From Acidovorax sp. Leaf160 (GTDB taxonomy: Bacteria; Pseudomonadota; Gammaproteobacteria; Burkholderiales; Burkholderiaceae_C), in contig NZ_LMOV01000001.1 in NCBI RefSeq assembly GCF_001424265.1, positions 63,387 through 127,386 of the forward strand: 64,000 bases of DNA, in the 5' to 3' direction. The translations under genes and the position numbers were made by a program. The notes beneath the pieces were generated by a model that searched no databases, was not told where the DNA came from, and saw only the letters and a program-made list of their open reading frames with translations. Shown here piece after piece: positions 1-8,902 of this stretch. Positions within the stretch are counted from its first letter, which is position 1, and the number at the start of each line of letters is the position of its first letter.

Positions 1-168
1 CTGCACGCGGATGGCGATGCCGTTCTCCACGGTGGTCAGCAGCGCGCAGGTGTCGGGGCAGTCGTGCGGGCAGGCGCCGCGCACCTGGTGGGTGGCGGGG
101 GCGGCGTCAGCAGCGGCTTCGGGGGCTTCGGTGGCGGCGTCAGGGGTGGCGGCAGGCATCGCGGTCAT
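1..168 (-). CDS. Molybdopterin oxidoreductase family protein, N-terminal fragment
   Basis: The reverse strand is open from an ATG at 168 to the left edge, giving 56 residues. After an Ala/Pro-rich stretch of about 28 residues it reads VRGACPHDCPDTCALL. The CxxxCxxxC pattern is the start of the Fe4S4 ligand set of the molybdopterin oxidoreductase (formate dehydrogenase / assimilatory nitrate reductase-like) Fe4S4 domain. The fourth cysteine and the catalytic domains lie outside the window. It is transcribed divergently from the binding protein at 308, with about 140 bp between them. The family call rests only on this cysteine motif and the residues around it, so the substrate is unknown. Confidence 0.75.
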   Translation of the reverse strand, partial: MTAMPAATPDAATEAPEAAADAAPATHQVRGACPHDCPDTCALLTTVENGIAIRVQ

Positions 169-307
169 GGTGGGCGGCAGGGCAGGGGTGGGTGGGGCGC
201 TCGTTAAACTCGAAACCGGGTGGGGGAGGCTTCGTGCGCAGCAGGGATTCGGCGCGCGCGTGCATCTCTCGGTCAGCCAAAACGATTCGGGATCAGGACA
301 TTTCATC

Positions 308-1444
308 ATGAAGCAGAACCAGCGGTGGAACCGCCGTCAGTTTTCCCTCGGCATGGGGGCGGCGGCGCTGGCCGGTTTTCCGGCCGTGCATGCGCAGGGC
401 GACTCGCCGCTGGTGCTCGGCCAGTCGGCGGCTCTGTCGGGCCCGGCGGGCCAGCTGGGCACGCAGTACCAGCAGGGCGCCAAGCTGTGCTTCGACCAGT
501 ACAACGCCCAGGGCGGCCGCCGCCCGATCGAGCTGCGCACGCTGGACGACGGCTACGAGCCCGAGCGCTGCGCCGCCAACACCCGCAAGTTCATCGCCGA
601 CGACGTGTTCGCGCTCTTCGGCTACGTGGGCACGCCCACCAGCCTGGCGGCGCTGCCGCTCGCCACCCAGGCGCGGCTGCCGTTCTTCGCGCCGCTGACG
701 GGCGCCGAATCGTTGCGCCAGCCCTTCAACCGGCTGGTGTTCCATGTGCGCGCCTCGTACAACGACGAGACGGCGCTGATCACCCGCCAGCTCACCAACC
801 TCCACCTGCGCAAGATCGCCGTGCTGCACCAGAACGATGCCTATGGCCGTGCGGGCCTGGACGGCATGACCCGCGCGCTGGCCGAGCAGCAGCTGGCCCC
901 GGTGGCGCAGGCCACGGTGGAGCGCAACTCGGTCGATGTGGAGGCCGCCGTGAAGACGCTGGTCGCCGCCCAGCCCGAGGCGATGGTCATGGTGTGCACC
1001 TACGCGGCGGCGGCGGCCTTCATCCGGGCCGCGCGCAAGGCGGGCTACGGCGGCACCTTCTACAACCTGTCGTTCGTGGGCACCCAGGCGCTGGCCGATG
1101 CGCTGGGCAAGGAGGCCGCGGGCGTGGTGGTGTCGCAGGTCGTGCCCTCGCCGTTCCAGACCACGCGGCAGATCACCCGCGAATTCCACGAGGCGCTGAA
1201 GAAGGACGGCAAGGTGCAGGCCAACTATTCCAGCCTGGAGGGCTACCTGGCCGCCCGCGTGTTCACCGAGGGGCTGCGCCGCGCGGGCGACCGGCCCACG
1301 CGCGATGCGCTGGTCACCGCGCTCGAAGGCATCTCCCCGCAAGGCGTGGGCGGCTTCGCGCTGGCCTACGGGGCCGGCAGCCATGCGGGCTCGCGCTTCG
1401 TCGAGATGTCGATGCTGACCGGCGACGGTCGCATTCGCGTCTGA
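308..1444 (+). CDS. ABC transporter periplasmic binding protein (Leu/amide type)
   Basis: A 378-residue type I periplasmic binding protein of the branched-chain amino acid/amide family (Peripla_BP_6). The ATG at 308 was chosen because it starts a signal peptide containing NRRQFSLG, a twin-arginine-like motif, followed by a hydrophobic core ending near AVHAQ. The open frame continues upstream, but that part lacks protein-like composition. The mature part starts VLGQSAALSGPAGQLG, the usual first strand of the family, and contains the FALFGYVGTPTS and AVLHQNDAYGRAG segments typical of such proteins. No permease or ATPase genes lie next to it, so it either works with a transporter elsewhere or is a sensor-type orphan. 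The ligand is unknown. Confidence 0.88.
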   Translation: MKQNQRWNRRQFSLGMGAAALAGFPAVHAQGDSPLVLGQSAALSGPAGQLGTQYQQGAKLCFDQYNAQGGRRPIELRTLDDGYEPERCAANTRKFIADDVFALFGYVGTPTSLAALPLATQARLPFFAPLTGAESLRQPFNRLVFHVRASYNDETALITRQLTNLHLRKIAVLHQNDAYGRAGLDGMTRALAEQQLAPVAQATVERNSVDVEAAVKTLVAAQPEAMVMVCTYAAAAAFIRAARKAGYGGTFYNLSFVGTQALADALGKEAAGVVVSQVVPSPFQTTRQITREFHEALKKDGKVQANYSSLEGYLAARVFTEGLRRAGDRPTRDALVTALEGISPQGVGGFALAYGAGSHAGSRFVEMSMLTGDGRIRV

Positions 1445-1590
1445 GCCCTTCACGGCCGCTGGCGTGATGCGTGCTTGCCCTGCCTGGCGCAGCGCCAGAC
1501 CGGGGCACCCCTGCCGGTACGAATAACCCCGCATGGCGTGCAGCCGGTCCGGCGCCTAGACTCAAACCTTCAAGCCAAGGAACCTCGCCC

Positions 1591-2796
1591 ATGAAAGTCA
1601 TCGACTCCATCGTCACCGAAGCGGCCTCCATCGCGGCGCTGCGGCGCGACATCCACGCCCACCCCGAACTCTGCTTCCAGGAGGTGCGCACCGCCGACCT
1701 GGTGGCCGCCAAGCTCACCGAATGGGGCATCCCGATCCACCGCGGCATGGGCACGACCGGCGTGGTCGGCATCGTCCACGGGCGCGATGGCGGCGCCTCG
1801 GGCCACGGCATCGGCCTCAGGGCCGACATCGACGCCCTGCCGATCACCGAGTTCAACACCTTCGAGCACGCCAGCAAGCATGCCGGCAAGATGCACGCCT
1901 GCGGCCACGACGGCCACACCGCCATGCTGCTGGCGGCGGCGCAGCACTTCGCCCGGCACCGCGATTTCGACGGCACCGTGTACCTCATCTTCCAGCCGGC
2001 GGAAGAGGGCGGCGGCGGCGCGCGCGAGATGATCAAGGACGGTCTGTTCGAGCAGTTCCCGATGCAGGCCGTGTTCGGCATGCACAACTGGCCCGGCATG
2101 AAGGCCGGCCAGTTCGCCGTCAGTCCCGGCCCGGTGATGGCGTCGAGCAACGAATTCAAGATCACCATCCGCGGCAAGGGCAGCCATGCGGCCATGCCGC
2201 ACATGGGGATCGACCCCGTGCCGGTGGCCTGCCTGATGGTGCAGGCGTTCCAGAACATCATCAGCCGCAACAAGAAGCCGGTGGACGCGGGCGTGATCTC
2301 GGTCACCATGATCCACACCGGCGAGGCCACCAACGTCGTGCCCGACAGCTGCGAGCTGCAAGGCACCGTGCGCACCTTCAGCATCGAGGTGCTGGACATG
2401 ATCGAGCGCCGCATGAAGCAGGTGGCCGAGCACACCTGCGCCGCGCACGACGCCACCTGCGAATTCGAGTTCGTGCGCAACTACCCGCCCACGGTCAATT
2501 CGCCGGCCGAGGCCGACTTCGCCCGCAAGGTCATGCAGGGCATCGTGGGCGAGGGCAACGTGGTGCCGCAGGAGCCCACCATGGGCGCGGAAGACTTCGC
2601 CTTCATGCTGCAGGCCAAGCCCGGGGCGTATTGCTTCATCGCCAACGGCGACGGCGACCACCGCGCCATGGGCCACGGCGGCGGCCCCTGCACGCTGCAC
2701 AACCCCAGCTATGACTTCAACGACGACCTGATCCCGCTGGGCGGGACGTTCTGGGTGCAGCTGGCGCAGGAGTGGCTGGCTTCCCGGAAGGGCTGA
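1591..2796 (+). CDS. M20 family amidohydrolase (hippurate hydrolase / N-acyl amino acid amidohydrolase)
   Basis: A 401-residue zinc peptidase of the M20D amidohydrolase group (hippuricase, aminoacylase, IAA-amino acid hydrolase-like). It hydrolyses amide bonds of N-acyl amino acids in the cytoplasm. Visible motifs in order: HAHPELCFQE near the N-terminus, the metal-binding MHACGHDGHTAML near residue 105, the catalytic QPAEEGGGGA near 140, GMHNWPGM, the dimerisation domain beginning near GSHAAMPH, and TMGAEDFAFML with the C-terminal metal ligand near HNPSYDFND. Length fits the family. It follows the binding protein on the same strand after 146 bp, so uptake and hydrolysis of an acylated amino acid is possible but unproven. 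A clear terminator follows. Confidence 0.94.
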   Translation: MKVIDSIVTEAASIAALRRDIHAHPELCFQEVRTADLVAAKLTEWGIPIHRGMGTTGVVGIVHGRDGGASGHGIGLRADIDALPITEFNTFEHASKHAGKMHACGHDGHTAMLLAAAQHFARHRDFDGTVYLIFQPAEEGGGGAREMIKDGLFEQFPMQAVFGMHNWPGMKAGQFAVSPGPVMASSNEFKITIRGKGSHAAMPHMGIDPVPVACLMVQAFQNIISRNKKPVDAGVISVTMIHTGEATNVVPDSCELQGTVRTFSIEVLDMIERRMKQVAEHTCAAHDATCEFEFVRNYPPTVNSPAEADFARKVMQGIVGEGNVVPQEPTMGAEDFAFMLQAKPGAYCFIANGDGDHRAMGHGGGPCTLHNPSYDFNDDLIPLGGTFWVQLAQEWLASRKG

Positions 2797-2828
2797 TTTA
2801 CGTCCGAAGTCGCCCAGGCGACAGCGAA

Positions 2829-2866
2829 GGGGCGGTGGCGCAAGGCGTCACCGCCCCTTTTCTTTT
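2829..2866 (+). terminator. Rho-independent terminator of the M20 hydrolase gene
   Basis: A perfect inverted repeat GGGGCGGTG / CACCGCCCC (2829-2837 and 2849-2857) with an 11-nt loop is followed by TTTTCTTTT. It lies 33 bp past the stop codon. Confidence 0.85.
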
Positions 2867-3099
2867 GACACGCGCTCTACAAGATTCGCGGTTTCCGGTC
2901 TGCGGTTACCTACCCCCTCGGAGGGGGATGGATTTTTCCAGCCACCCCTCCAACAATGTGAGCCATATGTAAACCAAGCCGACAAGACGACCGGCAGACT
3001 GGCCGGGCGTTGACAGGAGACGGCGCGGAGCGGCCCTGAACCCGATACATGGCTGCCCGCTGAGGCCCCTCGCCGGCAGAGACCACGGAGAGGACGCCC

Positions 3100-4953
3100 A
3101 TGACCCCGGTTCCGCCCCGCGCGACGCTGGCTCGCCGGCTTGCCGCGATCAACATCGCCCTGCTGCTGCTGCTGGCAGCGATGACGGTCGCCATCTGGTG
3201 GATGATGGGCCGCCTCATCAGCGATGCCGAGATCGTCCGTTCGTCCAACGTGCCGCAGCTGCAGCGCATTGCGGCCATGGAGCTCAACGTCACCCGGGTC
3301 TCGCTGCAGGTGCGCCACGCCATCCTGGCGCGCAACCCGCAGGAGCTGGACGCCACCCTCGCCGACATCGCCGAAAAGCGCCAGCTGCTGCAAAGCACGC
3401 TGCAATCGCTGGGCGAGAGCATGACCTCCGAGGAGGGCCGCCGTGCCTACGCGCCGCTGCCCGGCCTGCTTGAGGCCTTCTGGGCGGCTGGGGAGCGCAA
3501 CCTCCAGCTGATCCGCGAAGGCCGCAAGGACGACGCGTTCGCCTATCTGGTCTCCGACACCATTCCGGCGCGCAACCGCTTGCTGGCGCCGCTGGGCGCC
3601 GAAAAGGACCGCCAGGGCGAGCGCCTGTCGGCCCGCATCAACGAGGTGAAGGAGCTGGCAGGCGACAACCGCGCGCTCACGGCCGGCGCCATGCTGCTGC
3701 TGGCCGCCTGCCTGATCGGGCTGGCGGTCTATCTGCGCTCGGTGGTGCGCCAGCTGGGCGGCGACCCGTCGCAGCTGCGCCACGCCGCCGATGCCGTGGC
3801 GGCGGGCGACCTGTCGGCCCGCATTCCGCTGCGGGCGGGCGACAGCAGCAGCATCATGGCCGCCATGTCCACGATGAGCGCGCAGCTGTCGGAGGTGGTG
3901 CGCACGGTGCGCACCAGCGCGCACGGCGTGTCGGGCGCCAGCAGCGAGATCGATGCCGGCAACCACGACCTTTCCGTGCGCACCGAACGGCAGGCCGCCG
4001 CGCTCCAGCAGACCGCCGCGTCGATGGAGGAAATGGGCTCCACCGTGCGCCAGAATGCCGACACCGCCCGCCGCGCCAACGAACTGGCGCGCAACGCGTC
4101 CGAGGTGGCGGAGCAGGGCGGCGCGGTGGTGTCCGAGGTGGTGCAGACCATGCGCGGCATCCAGGACAGCAGCAACCGCATCGGCGAAATCATCGGCGTG
4201 ATCGACGGCATCGCCTTCCAGACCAACATCCTGGCGCTCAACGCGGCGGTCGAAGCAGCCCGTGCCGGTGAACAGGGCCGGGGTTTCGCCGTGGTGGCAT
4301 CGGAGGTGCGCAGCCTGGCGCAGCGCAGCGCCGACGCCGCCAAGGAGATCAAGCAGCTCATCAACGACAGCGTGCAGCGCGTGGATCGCGGCAGCGAACT
4401 GGTGGACAAGGCCGGCCGCACCATGGACGACGTGGTGGCGTCCATCCGCCGCGCCACCGACCTGATGGGCGAGATCAGCGCCTCCAGCGCCGAGCAGAGC
4501 GCGGGCGTGGACCAGATCAGCGAAGCCATCGTGCATGTGGACCAGGCCACGCAGCAGAACGCGGCGCTGGTCGAGGAAATGGCCGCCGCCGCCAGCAGCC
4601 TGAGCGCACAGGCGCGGGAGATGGTGCGGGCCACCGCCGTGTTCCGGCTGGGCGACGACGACGCCGCGGCGCTGCCGCCGTCAGCGCCCCCTGCTGCGCG
4701 GGCAGCGCCTGCGGCACCCTTGTCCGCGCCCGCGCCGGCGCCCGTGCCCGCCGCGGCCGCGCGTGCAGCGATTCCCGTGCGGGCGGCGTCCGGCGGAGGC
4801 GGGGCGGCCCGCGCCGCGCAGTCGGCTGCGGCACCGGCGCATGCGCCCGCGCCCGCGCACAAGCCCTCGCTGTCGCTGGTCGCACGCCCGGCGGCGGCGC
4901 CGGCGCCACCGGGCCCGCGCAGCCAGGCCGAGTCCGAGTGGGAAAGCTTCTGA
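3100..4953 (+). CDS. Methyl-accepting chemotaxis protein with C-terminal CheR/CheB docking pentapeptide
   Basis: A 617-residue transmembrane chemoreceptor. TM1 spans about residues 14-36, then a periplasmic helical region of the four-helix-bundle type, TM2 about 193-212, a HAMP domain with [19 protein letters not shown], and a long cytoplasmic signalling domain. The CheA/CheW-contact hairpin reads [20 protein letters not shown]. After the signalling domain is a flexible Ala/Pro-rich tail of about 90 residues that ends in EWESF. This matches the xWxxF pentapeptide that tethers CheR and CheB in receptors such as Tar and Tsr. It is the only one of the three receptors in this window with that tail. 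The start is preceded by GGAGAGGA at a fitting distance. The ligand is unknown. The 300 bp between the M20 gene and this one hold only the terminator and a short CCCCCTC/AGGGGG palindrome near 2913-2926. Confidence 0.95.
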   Translation: MTPVPPRATLARRLAAINIALLLLLAAMTVAIWWMMGRLISDAEIVRSSNVPQLQRIAAMELNVTRVSLQVRHAILARNPQELDATLADIAEKRQLLQSTLQSLGESMTSEEGRRAYAPLPGLLEAFWAAGERNLQLIREGRKDDAFAYLVSDTIPARNRLLAPLGAEKDRQGERLSARINEVKELAGDNRALTAGAMLLLAACLIGLAVYLRSVVRQLGGDPSQLRHAADAVAAGDLSARIPLRAGDSSSIMAAMSTMSAQLSEVVRTVRTSAHGVSGASSEIDAGNHDLSVRTERQAAALQQTAASMEEMGSTVRQNADTARRANELARNASEVAEQGGAVVSEVVQTMRGIQDSSNRIGEIIGVIDGIAFQTNILALNAAVEAARAGEQGRGFAVVASEVRSLAQRSADAAKEIKQLINDSVQRVDRGSELVDKAGRTMDDVVASIRRATDLMGEISASSAEQSAGVDQISEAIVHVDQATQQNAALVEEMAAAASSLSAQAREMVRATAVFRLGDDDAAALPPSAPPAARAAPAAPLSAPAPAPVPAAAARAAIPVRAASGGGGAARAAQSAAAPAHAPAPAHKPSLSLVARPAAAPAPPGPRSQAESEWESF

Positions 4954-5106
4954 GGCGGGCGTGGTGAGGTGAGGCCGGGGCCGGGGCCGGGGCGGGTGGC
5001 TGGCCTTTACACACGCATCGGCGGATCTTCCGGCACGAAGGGCGTGAAGCGGCTCAGGACGCTCTAAGATTTGCGTCCGTCCTCACCAACTTGCAAAGAC
5101 CGTTGT

Positions 5107-5361
5107 ATGTCCGACCTGAATGCCGCTTTCGAAGCCTCCGTCGCGCAGTCGAAGAACCTGAGCGAGCGCCCCGACAACCCCACGCTGCTGAAGATCTACG
5201 CGCTCTACAAGCAGGCCACGGTGGGCGACAACAGCGAGAAAAAGCCGAGCTTTTCCGACGTGGTGGGCCGCGCGAAGTGGGACGCCTGGGAAAAGCTCAA
5301 GGGCACCGACAGCGATGCGGCGCGCCAGCAGTACATCGACCTGATCGAATCCCTGAGTTGA
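5107..5361 (+). CDS. Acyl-CoA-binding protein
   Basis: An 84-residue cytosolic acyl-CoA-binding protein (ACBP family) that binds medium- and long-chain acyl-CoA esters in a four-helix bundle. The family's best conserved segment is visible: LKIYALYKQATVGDN, KPSFSDVVGRAKWDAWEKLKG and QYIDLIESL. Length matches the family (about 85-90). The ATG at 5107 gives the family N-terminus. The last codons and the stop lie inside a tandem (TGAGT) repeat. A terminator lies about 90 bp downstream. It fits with the acyl-CoA synthetase, hydroxyacyl-CoA dehydrogenase and PHA-related genes elsewhere in the window. Confidence 0.95.
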   Translation: MSDLNAAFEASVAQSKNLSERPDNPTLLKIYALYKQATVGDNSEKKPSFSDVVGRAKWDAWEKLKGTDSDAARQQYIDLIESLS

Positions 5362-5388
5362 GTTGAGTTGAGTTGAGTTGAGTTGAGT
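5354..5388. repeat. Pentanucleotide tandem repeat (TGAGT)x7 across the ACBP stop codon
   Basis: Seven perfect TGAGT units run from 5354 to 5388 and decay into related sequence to about 5408. The ACBP stop codon (5359-5361) is inside the second unit. Unit gain or loss beyond the first two would not change the protein, so it behaves as a 3' UTR microsatellite. Confidence 0.95.
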
Positions 5389-5447
5389 GGATTTGATTTG
5401 AGTTGAGCTGCGCCGGCCGGGTCGCGCCGACCCCGCCGGCACGGAAC

Positions 5448-5493
5448 GAAGCAGGCCCCGCCACCCTCGACCGGTGCGGGGCCTGCTTCTTTT
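5448..5493 (+). terminator. Rho-independent terminator downstream of ACBP
   Basis: A perfect 14-bp stem GAAGCAGGCCCCGC / GCGGGGCCTGCTTC (5448-5461 and 5476-5489) continues into a T-rich run ending at 5493. Confidence 0.88.
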
Positions 5494-5545
5494 CGGCGCG
5501 GCCTGGGGGGTGGGCTGGCTCCCCGGCAGCCGCCGCCCACGCAGC

Positions 5546-5869
5546 TCACGCCGCCCGCGGGGCCAGCAGCTTGTCGAACTGGCCCTCGATCTCGGCCGTG
5601 ATGCGGTCCTTGAAGGCGGAAAACAGGAAGCCGAGTTCGGCCTGCAGTGCGAAGCGGTCGGCCGTCACCTGCATCGTGCCTTCGATGCCCGGGCGCTGGA
5701 AGTGCAGCACGTCGGGCGCGGGCGTTCCGTCCGGCTGCACCGTGTCTGCCGGCACGTAGCGGCATTCCATGTCGAATTTTGCTTCGGCTTTCTGCGCCCA
5801 CAGGCCCGCAATGCGGCGCGCTTCGGGCAGGCCCAGCGTGTGGGCACGGTCGATCTGGATGTCAGGCAA
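5546..5869 (-). CDS. Polyhydroxyalkanoic acid system family protein
   Basis: A 107-residue protein of the PHA_gran_rgn (polyhydroxyalkanoic acid system) family, small cytosolic proteins of unclear function linked to PHA granules. Its start reads MPDIQIDRAHTLGLPEARR, typical of the family, and it ends TAEIEGQFDKLLAP. There is no ATG at the right place. The start is TTG at 5869-5867, preceded by GGAGACC at a good spacing. The TTG overlaps the last codons of the upstream aminopeptidase gene (ATTGCCTGA), so the pair is translationally coupled. A longer open frame upstream is low-complexity Pro/Arg-rich sequence in the aminopeptidase's other frame. Confidence 0.85.
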   Translation of the reverse strand: MPDIQIDRAHTLGLPEARRIAGLWAQKAEAKFDMECRYVPADTVQPDGTPAPDVLHFQRPGIEGTMQVTADRFALQAELGFLFSAFKDRITAEIEGQFDKLLAPRAA

Positions 5870-7097
5870 TCGGGGTCTCCGGTGGGGTGGGGGCTGCAGG
5901 GGGTGCCGCAGGCCCGGCGGGCGGGCCTGCGGCGGACGTGCGGGGGGCTGCCGGCGGAGCTGCTGCCGGCAGGGCGGGTTGCAGCGCCCGCAGGGCGGCT
6001 TCGCGGTCGGCGGTAGGCCGGGCGGCCAGCGCCCGCACGGCGGCGTAGAAGCGCGGCCAGTCGCCACCCTCGCGCTCGAACAGCGCGGTGAAGGCCGGCA
6101 CCCAGTCGTCATAGGCCGCCTGGGCGCCGAAGCTGGCGTTGTTGGCGGTGGCCACCCACTGGTCGAGGCCGCTCAGCTGCGCCGGCGTGGCGCCGTCTGC
6201 CAGCCAGCGGGCACGCAGCGCGGCGTAATCGTCGCGGAACTGCTGCATTGCTGCGCTTTTCATCGCTGCCAGCGCTGTACCGGCGGCCGCCTGATCCGCT
6301 GGCGATGCATAAACGCCGGCCAGCCGGGCGCGGGCGTCGCGGGTCAGCATGCGGAAGGCGGCGCGGCGGGCCTCGCTGGCAGCGAAGTCGGCGCGCGCCC
6401 GGGGCGTGGAGCGCTCGCTGAGCCAGCGCTCCACGCCGAGCCGTTCGACGGCGGTGGCGAACGATTCGTTGAAACGCGTGTCGCCCTGCACGTAGACCAC
6501 CTGGTGCGCCAGCTCGTGGAACAGCAGGCGCACGAAGTCGCCCTCGGGCCAGGCGATGAAGGTGTTGAGCAGCGGGTCGCCGCCGGCCCAGTTCAGGTAG
6601 CCCAGCGTGGAATAGGCGGGCACGCCGTACACGCTGGTTTCCAGGCCGTCCGCCGACAGCCGGGCGGCTTCGGCGCGCGCGTCGGCCTCGTCGAAGTAGC
6701 CCCGGTAGCCGATGCAGCCCGTGACCGGGAAGCACCAGGTGTGCAGCGTGAGCGAATAGGGGCCTGCAGCCACCACGTTCCACACGGCCGCGCGCCGGCC
6801 CAGGTCGGCATAGCGGCGGTAGCTGGCGTTGTCGGGCAGGCCGAGTTCGCTGCTGGCGAAGCTGCGGGCCTGCCGCGCCAGTTCCAGCCGCTCGCGCAAC
6901 GCGGCGCTGGTGCCGGGCCGGTCCATCCAGTCGCCGATGGGTTCGGCCGCGCCCATCATCTGCAGGTGGCCGCGCACCGACTGCCAGTAATAGGCCAGCG
7001 ACTGGCCGGTGCCCGCGCAGCCGGCCAGCAGCGGCAGCCCCAGGCAGAGGGCGATGGCTCTGGCGGCACCCCACCCGCGGGCTTGCAGGCCGGGCAT
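5862..7097 (-). CDS. Putative aminopeptidase, zinc metallopeptidase lipoprotein
   Basis: A 411-residue predicted lipoprotein peptidase of the putative-aminopeptidase family (COG4324-like). The ATG at 7097 gives a lipoprotein signal with lipobox LLAGC, cysteine at about residue 27. A second ATG at 7151 would add 18 residues and is possible. The zinc site is HELAH at residues 194-198, with NESFAT about 12 residues later supplying the likely third ligand (Glu211). The central WCFPVTGCIGYRGYF and AYSTLGYLNW segments are family hallmarks. The C-terminus is a Pro/Ala-rich tail of about 40 residues. It overlaps the PHA-system gene by 8 nt and is divergent from tag. It probably acts at the inner face of the envelope; the substrate is unknown. 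Confidence 0.87.
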   Translation of the reverse strand: MPGLQARGWGAARAIALCLGLPLLAGCAGTGQSLAYYWQSVRGHLQMMGAAEPIGDWMDRPGTSAALRERLELARQARSFASSELGLPDNASYRRYADLGRRAAVWNVVAAGPYSLTLHTWCFPVTGCIGYRGYFDEADARAEAARLSADGLETSVYGVPAYSTLGYLNWAGGDPLLNTFIAWPEGDFVRLLFHELAHQVVYVQGDTRFNESFATAVERLGVERWLSERSTPRARADFAASEARRAAFRMLTRDARARLAGVYASPADQAAAGTALAAMKSAAMQQFRDDYAALRARWLADGATPAQLSGLDQWVATANNASFGAQAAYDDWVPAFTALFEREGGDWPRFYAAVRALAARPTADREAALRALQPALPAAAPPAAPRTSAAGPPAGPAAPPAAPTPPETPIA

Positions 7098-7233
7098 GCG
7101 CGTGTTTTTTGACAGCGAGAGGGGGCGCGAGGTGAAGGGCGTCGAGACCATGGTGCAGCCCGCAAGGATAACGAAAGCGGCGCCGCCGCCGGCCCGGCGC
7201 CCGGGCGCTGCCGGCCGCGCGAGAATCACGGGC

Positions 7234-7932
7234 ATGTCCGACCTGTCCTCCCCCCAAGTGCCGGCCGCCGCAGCCGATTCGCTGCCCCCCGTCGACCCCG
7301 CCACCGGCCTTTTCACCCTGGCCGATGCTTGCCCGCGCTGCGGCTGGTGCCGCGCCACGCCGCTCTACCGGCACTACCACGACCACGAATGGGGCTTTCC
7401 GGTGGCGGACGACCGGCGGCTGTTCGAGAAGCTCTGCCTGGAAGGCTTCCAGGCGGGCCTGAGCTGGATCACCATCCTGAACAAGCGCGAGGCGTTCCGG
7501 GCCGGGTTCGCGCAGTTCGACGCGGAGGCCCTGTCACGCTTCGGCCCGGCCGAGGTGACGCGGCTGCTGGCCGACGCCGGCATCGTGCGGCATCGCGGCA
7601 AGATTGAATCGGCCATCCACAACGCGGGCCGGGTGCTGGAGCTGCGCCGCGAGTTCGGTTCGCTGGCGCACTACGTCTGGCGCTTCGAGCCGCTGGCCGC
7701 CGAGGGACGGCCCGGCCGTTGCACGCCGGACGCCGTCCGCGCGCTGACCCGGTCGGCCGCATCGGTGGCGCTGTCGAAAGACCTGAAGCGACGCGGCTGG
7801 AGCTTCGTGGGCCCGACCACCATGTACGCCTTCATGCAGGCCATGGGGCTGGTCAATGACCATTTCGAGGGCTGCCACACGCGCGAGAAGGCGCTGGCCG
7901 CGCGCGCGACGTTCACGGTGCCCACGGCCTGA
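7234..7932 (+). CDS. tag: DNA-3-methyladenine glycosylase I
   Basis: A 232-residue base-excision repair enzyme that removes 3-methyladenine from DNA. It has the HhH-GPD fold of Tag with CPRCGWC and YHDHEWGFPV near the N-terminus (Cys36 begins the zinc-snap ligand set, Glu52 sits in the base pocket), WITILNKREAFRAGF, and the C-terminal HFEGCHTRE carrying the zinc-snap His and Cys. The protein is longer than the Escherichia coli enzyme by about 30 N-terminal and 15 other residues. The start at 7234 was taken because MSDL is the last ATG before the conserved region; the open frame upstream overlaps the divergent aminopeptidase gene. Confidence 0.95.
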   Translation: MSDLSSPQVPAAAADSLPPVDPATGLFTLADACPRCGWCRATPLYRHYHDHEWGFPVADDRRLFEKLCLEGFQAGLSWITILNKREAFRAGFAQFDAEALSRFGPAEVTRLLADAGIVRHRGKIESAIHNAGRVLELRREFGSLAHYVWRFEPLAAEGRPGRCTPDAVRALTRSAASVALSKDLKRRGWSFVGPTTMYAFMQAMGLVNDHFEGCHTREKALAARATFTVPTA

Positions 7933-8032
7933 CGCGAGGGGGAGCCTGACGGGGTTCGGAGCGCAAGGCCTGCGCTGCGCCTTGGAGAATCGGCCACGCC
8001 GCAGCCGGCGTGGTGACGCTGGCGGAGCCTGC

Positions 8033-8593
8033 CTAGACCACCGCGTCGGAGCGCACCACCACGGCGCTGAAGCCCAGGTGCTGCATCGTCTCGCGCAGGA
8101 TCAGCAGGGTGGCGGCGAAGGCCGGCTCCTGCGGTAGGTCGTCCTCGCCCGCCAGCCGGCCCTCCGTCCACGCCACCAGCCGCTCGAACGTGCGCTCCAC
8201 GGCATCGAGGGTGAGCTGCATTTCCGGCTGTGCTTCCAGCCCGGCGGCCAGTGCCACCTGGCGGATGCCGGCATCGGCCGTGAACAGCATCGATGCCTCG
8301 GGCAGCAGTGCACGCACCGGCATGACCGCGTCTTCCACCCGGGCGATGGCCGCTTCCAGTTCGGCGCTGGTGGGCGGCTGCTGTGCGAAGCACAGTGCCG
8401 CCGTGGCCCGCGCACCGATGGGCAGCGACCGCAGCAGGCGGGCCTGCGGGCCGTCGCCGCTGGCCAGCGTGGTCTGGGTGCTGCCGATGCGCAGCGTGGT
8501 CACGGGCGTGCCTGCCAGCGGCCCGGCCTGCAAGGCGGCATAGAGCGCGCCGGCATCGTCGGCGGACAGGGGGGCGGGTGCGGTGGTGGGCAT
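8033..8593 (-). CDS. Hypothetical protein (186 aa)
   Basis: I do not recognise this protein. It starts MPTTAPAPLSADDAGALYAA and appears soluble, with no signal peptide or membrane segment. The central part has regular alternating hydrophobic residues (LLRSLPIGARATAALCFA, VALAAGLEAQPEM) and the C-terminus LLILRETMQHLGFSAVVVRS, consistent with a mixed alpha/beta fold. Codon use has the normal third-position GC bias of neighbouring genes, supporting that it is real. It is convergent with tag, 100 bp away. That gap holds a GC-rich palindrome CCACGCCG/CGGCGTGG near 7996-8015 with no T tract. Confidence 0.7.
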   Translation of the reverse strand: MPTTAPAPLSADDAGALYAALQAGPLAGTPVTTLRIGSTQTTLASGDGPQARLLRSLPIGARATAALCFAQQPPTSAELEAAIARVEDAVMPVRALLPEASMLFTADAGIRQVALAAGLEAQPEMQLTLDAVERTFERLVAWTEGRLAGEDDLPQEPAFAATLLILRETMQHLGFSAVVVRSDAVV

Positions 8594-8810
8594 GGTGCGG
8601 TCCGTCGGCGGCGAAATCCGGTGGGCGGTGGGGTGTCGGGCGGGCCCCAGCGCATGGGGCCACCTGCCGCATTGTGCCGCGCCGAACGCCGCCGGGCACC
8701 GCCAGCGTGTCCCGAGCCTGTCAGCATTTGTCGCGGCCGCCAGTACGCAGCAGCCGGGCCCGGCCCTGGGCCCGCGCCGACGATCTCCCGGCTGCCGGCA
8801 GCGCCCCATG

Positions 8811-8835
8811 AAAAAAGCCCTCTGCGAAGAGGGCT
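8811..8835 (-). terminator. Rho-independent terminator of the small basic protein gene
   Basis: Read on the minus strand, AGCCCTCT-tcgc-AGAGGGCT is followed by TTTTT (A-run at 8811-8816 on the plus strand). It lies about 70 bp past the stop of the gene at 8903-9073. A second partial copy of the right arm (agagggctcg) occurs at 8841-8850. Confidence 0.85.
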
Positions 8836-8902
8836 CGCGAAGAGGGCTCGTTCACGGCGCTGGCACGCGGCCGCAGGGCGATGCGCCAGCGGCGCGGGGG
8901 CT

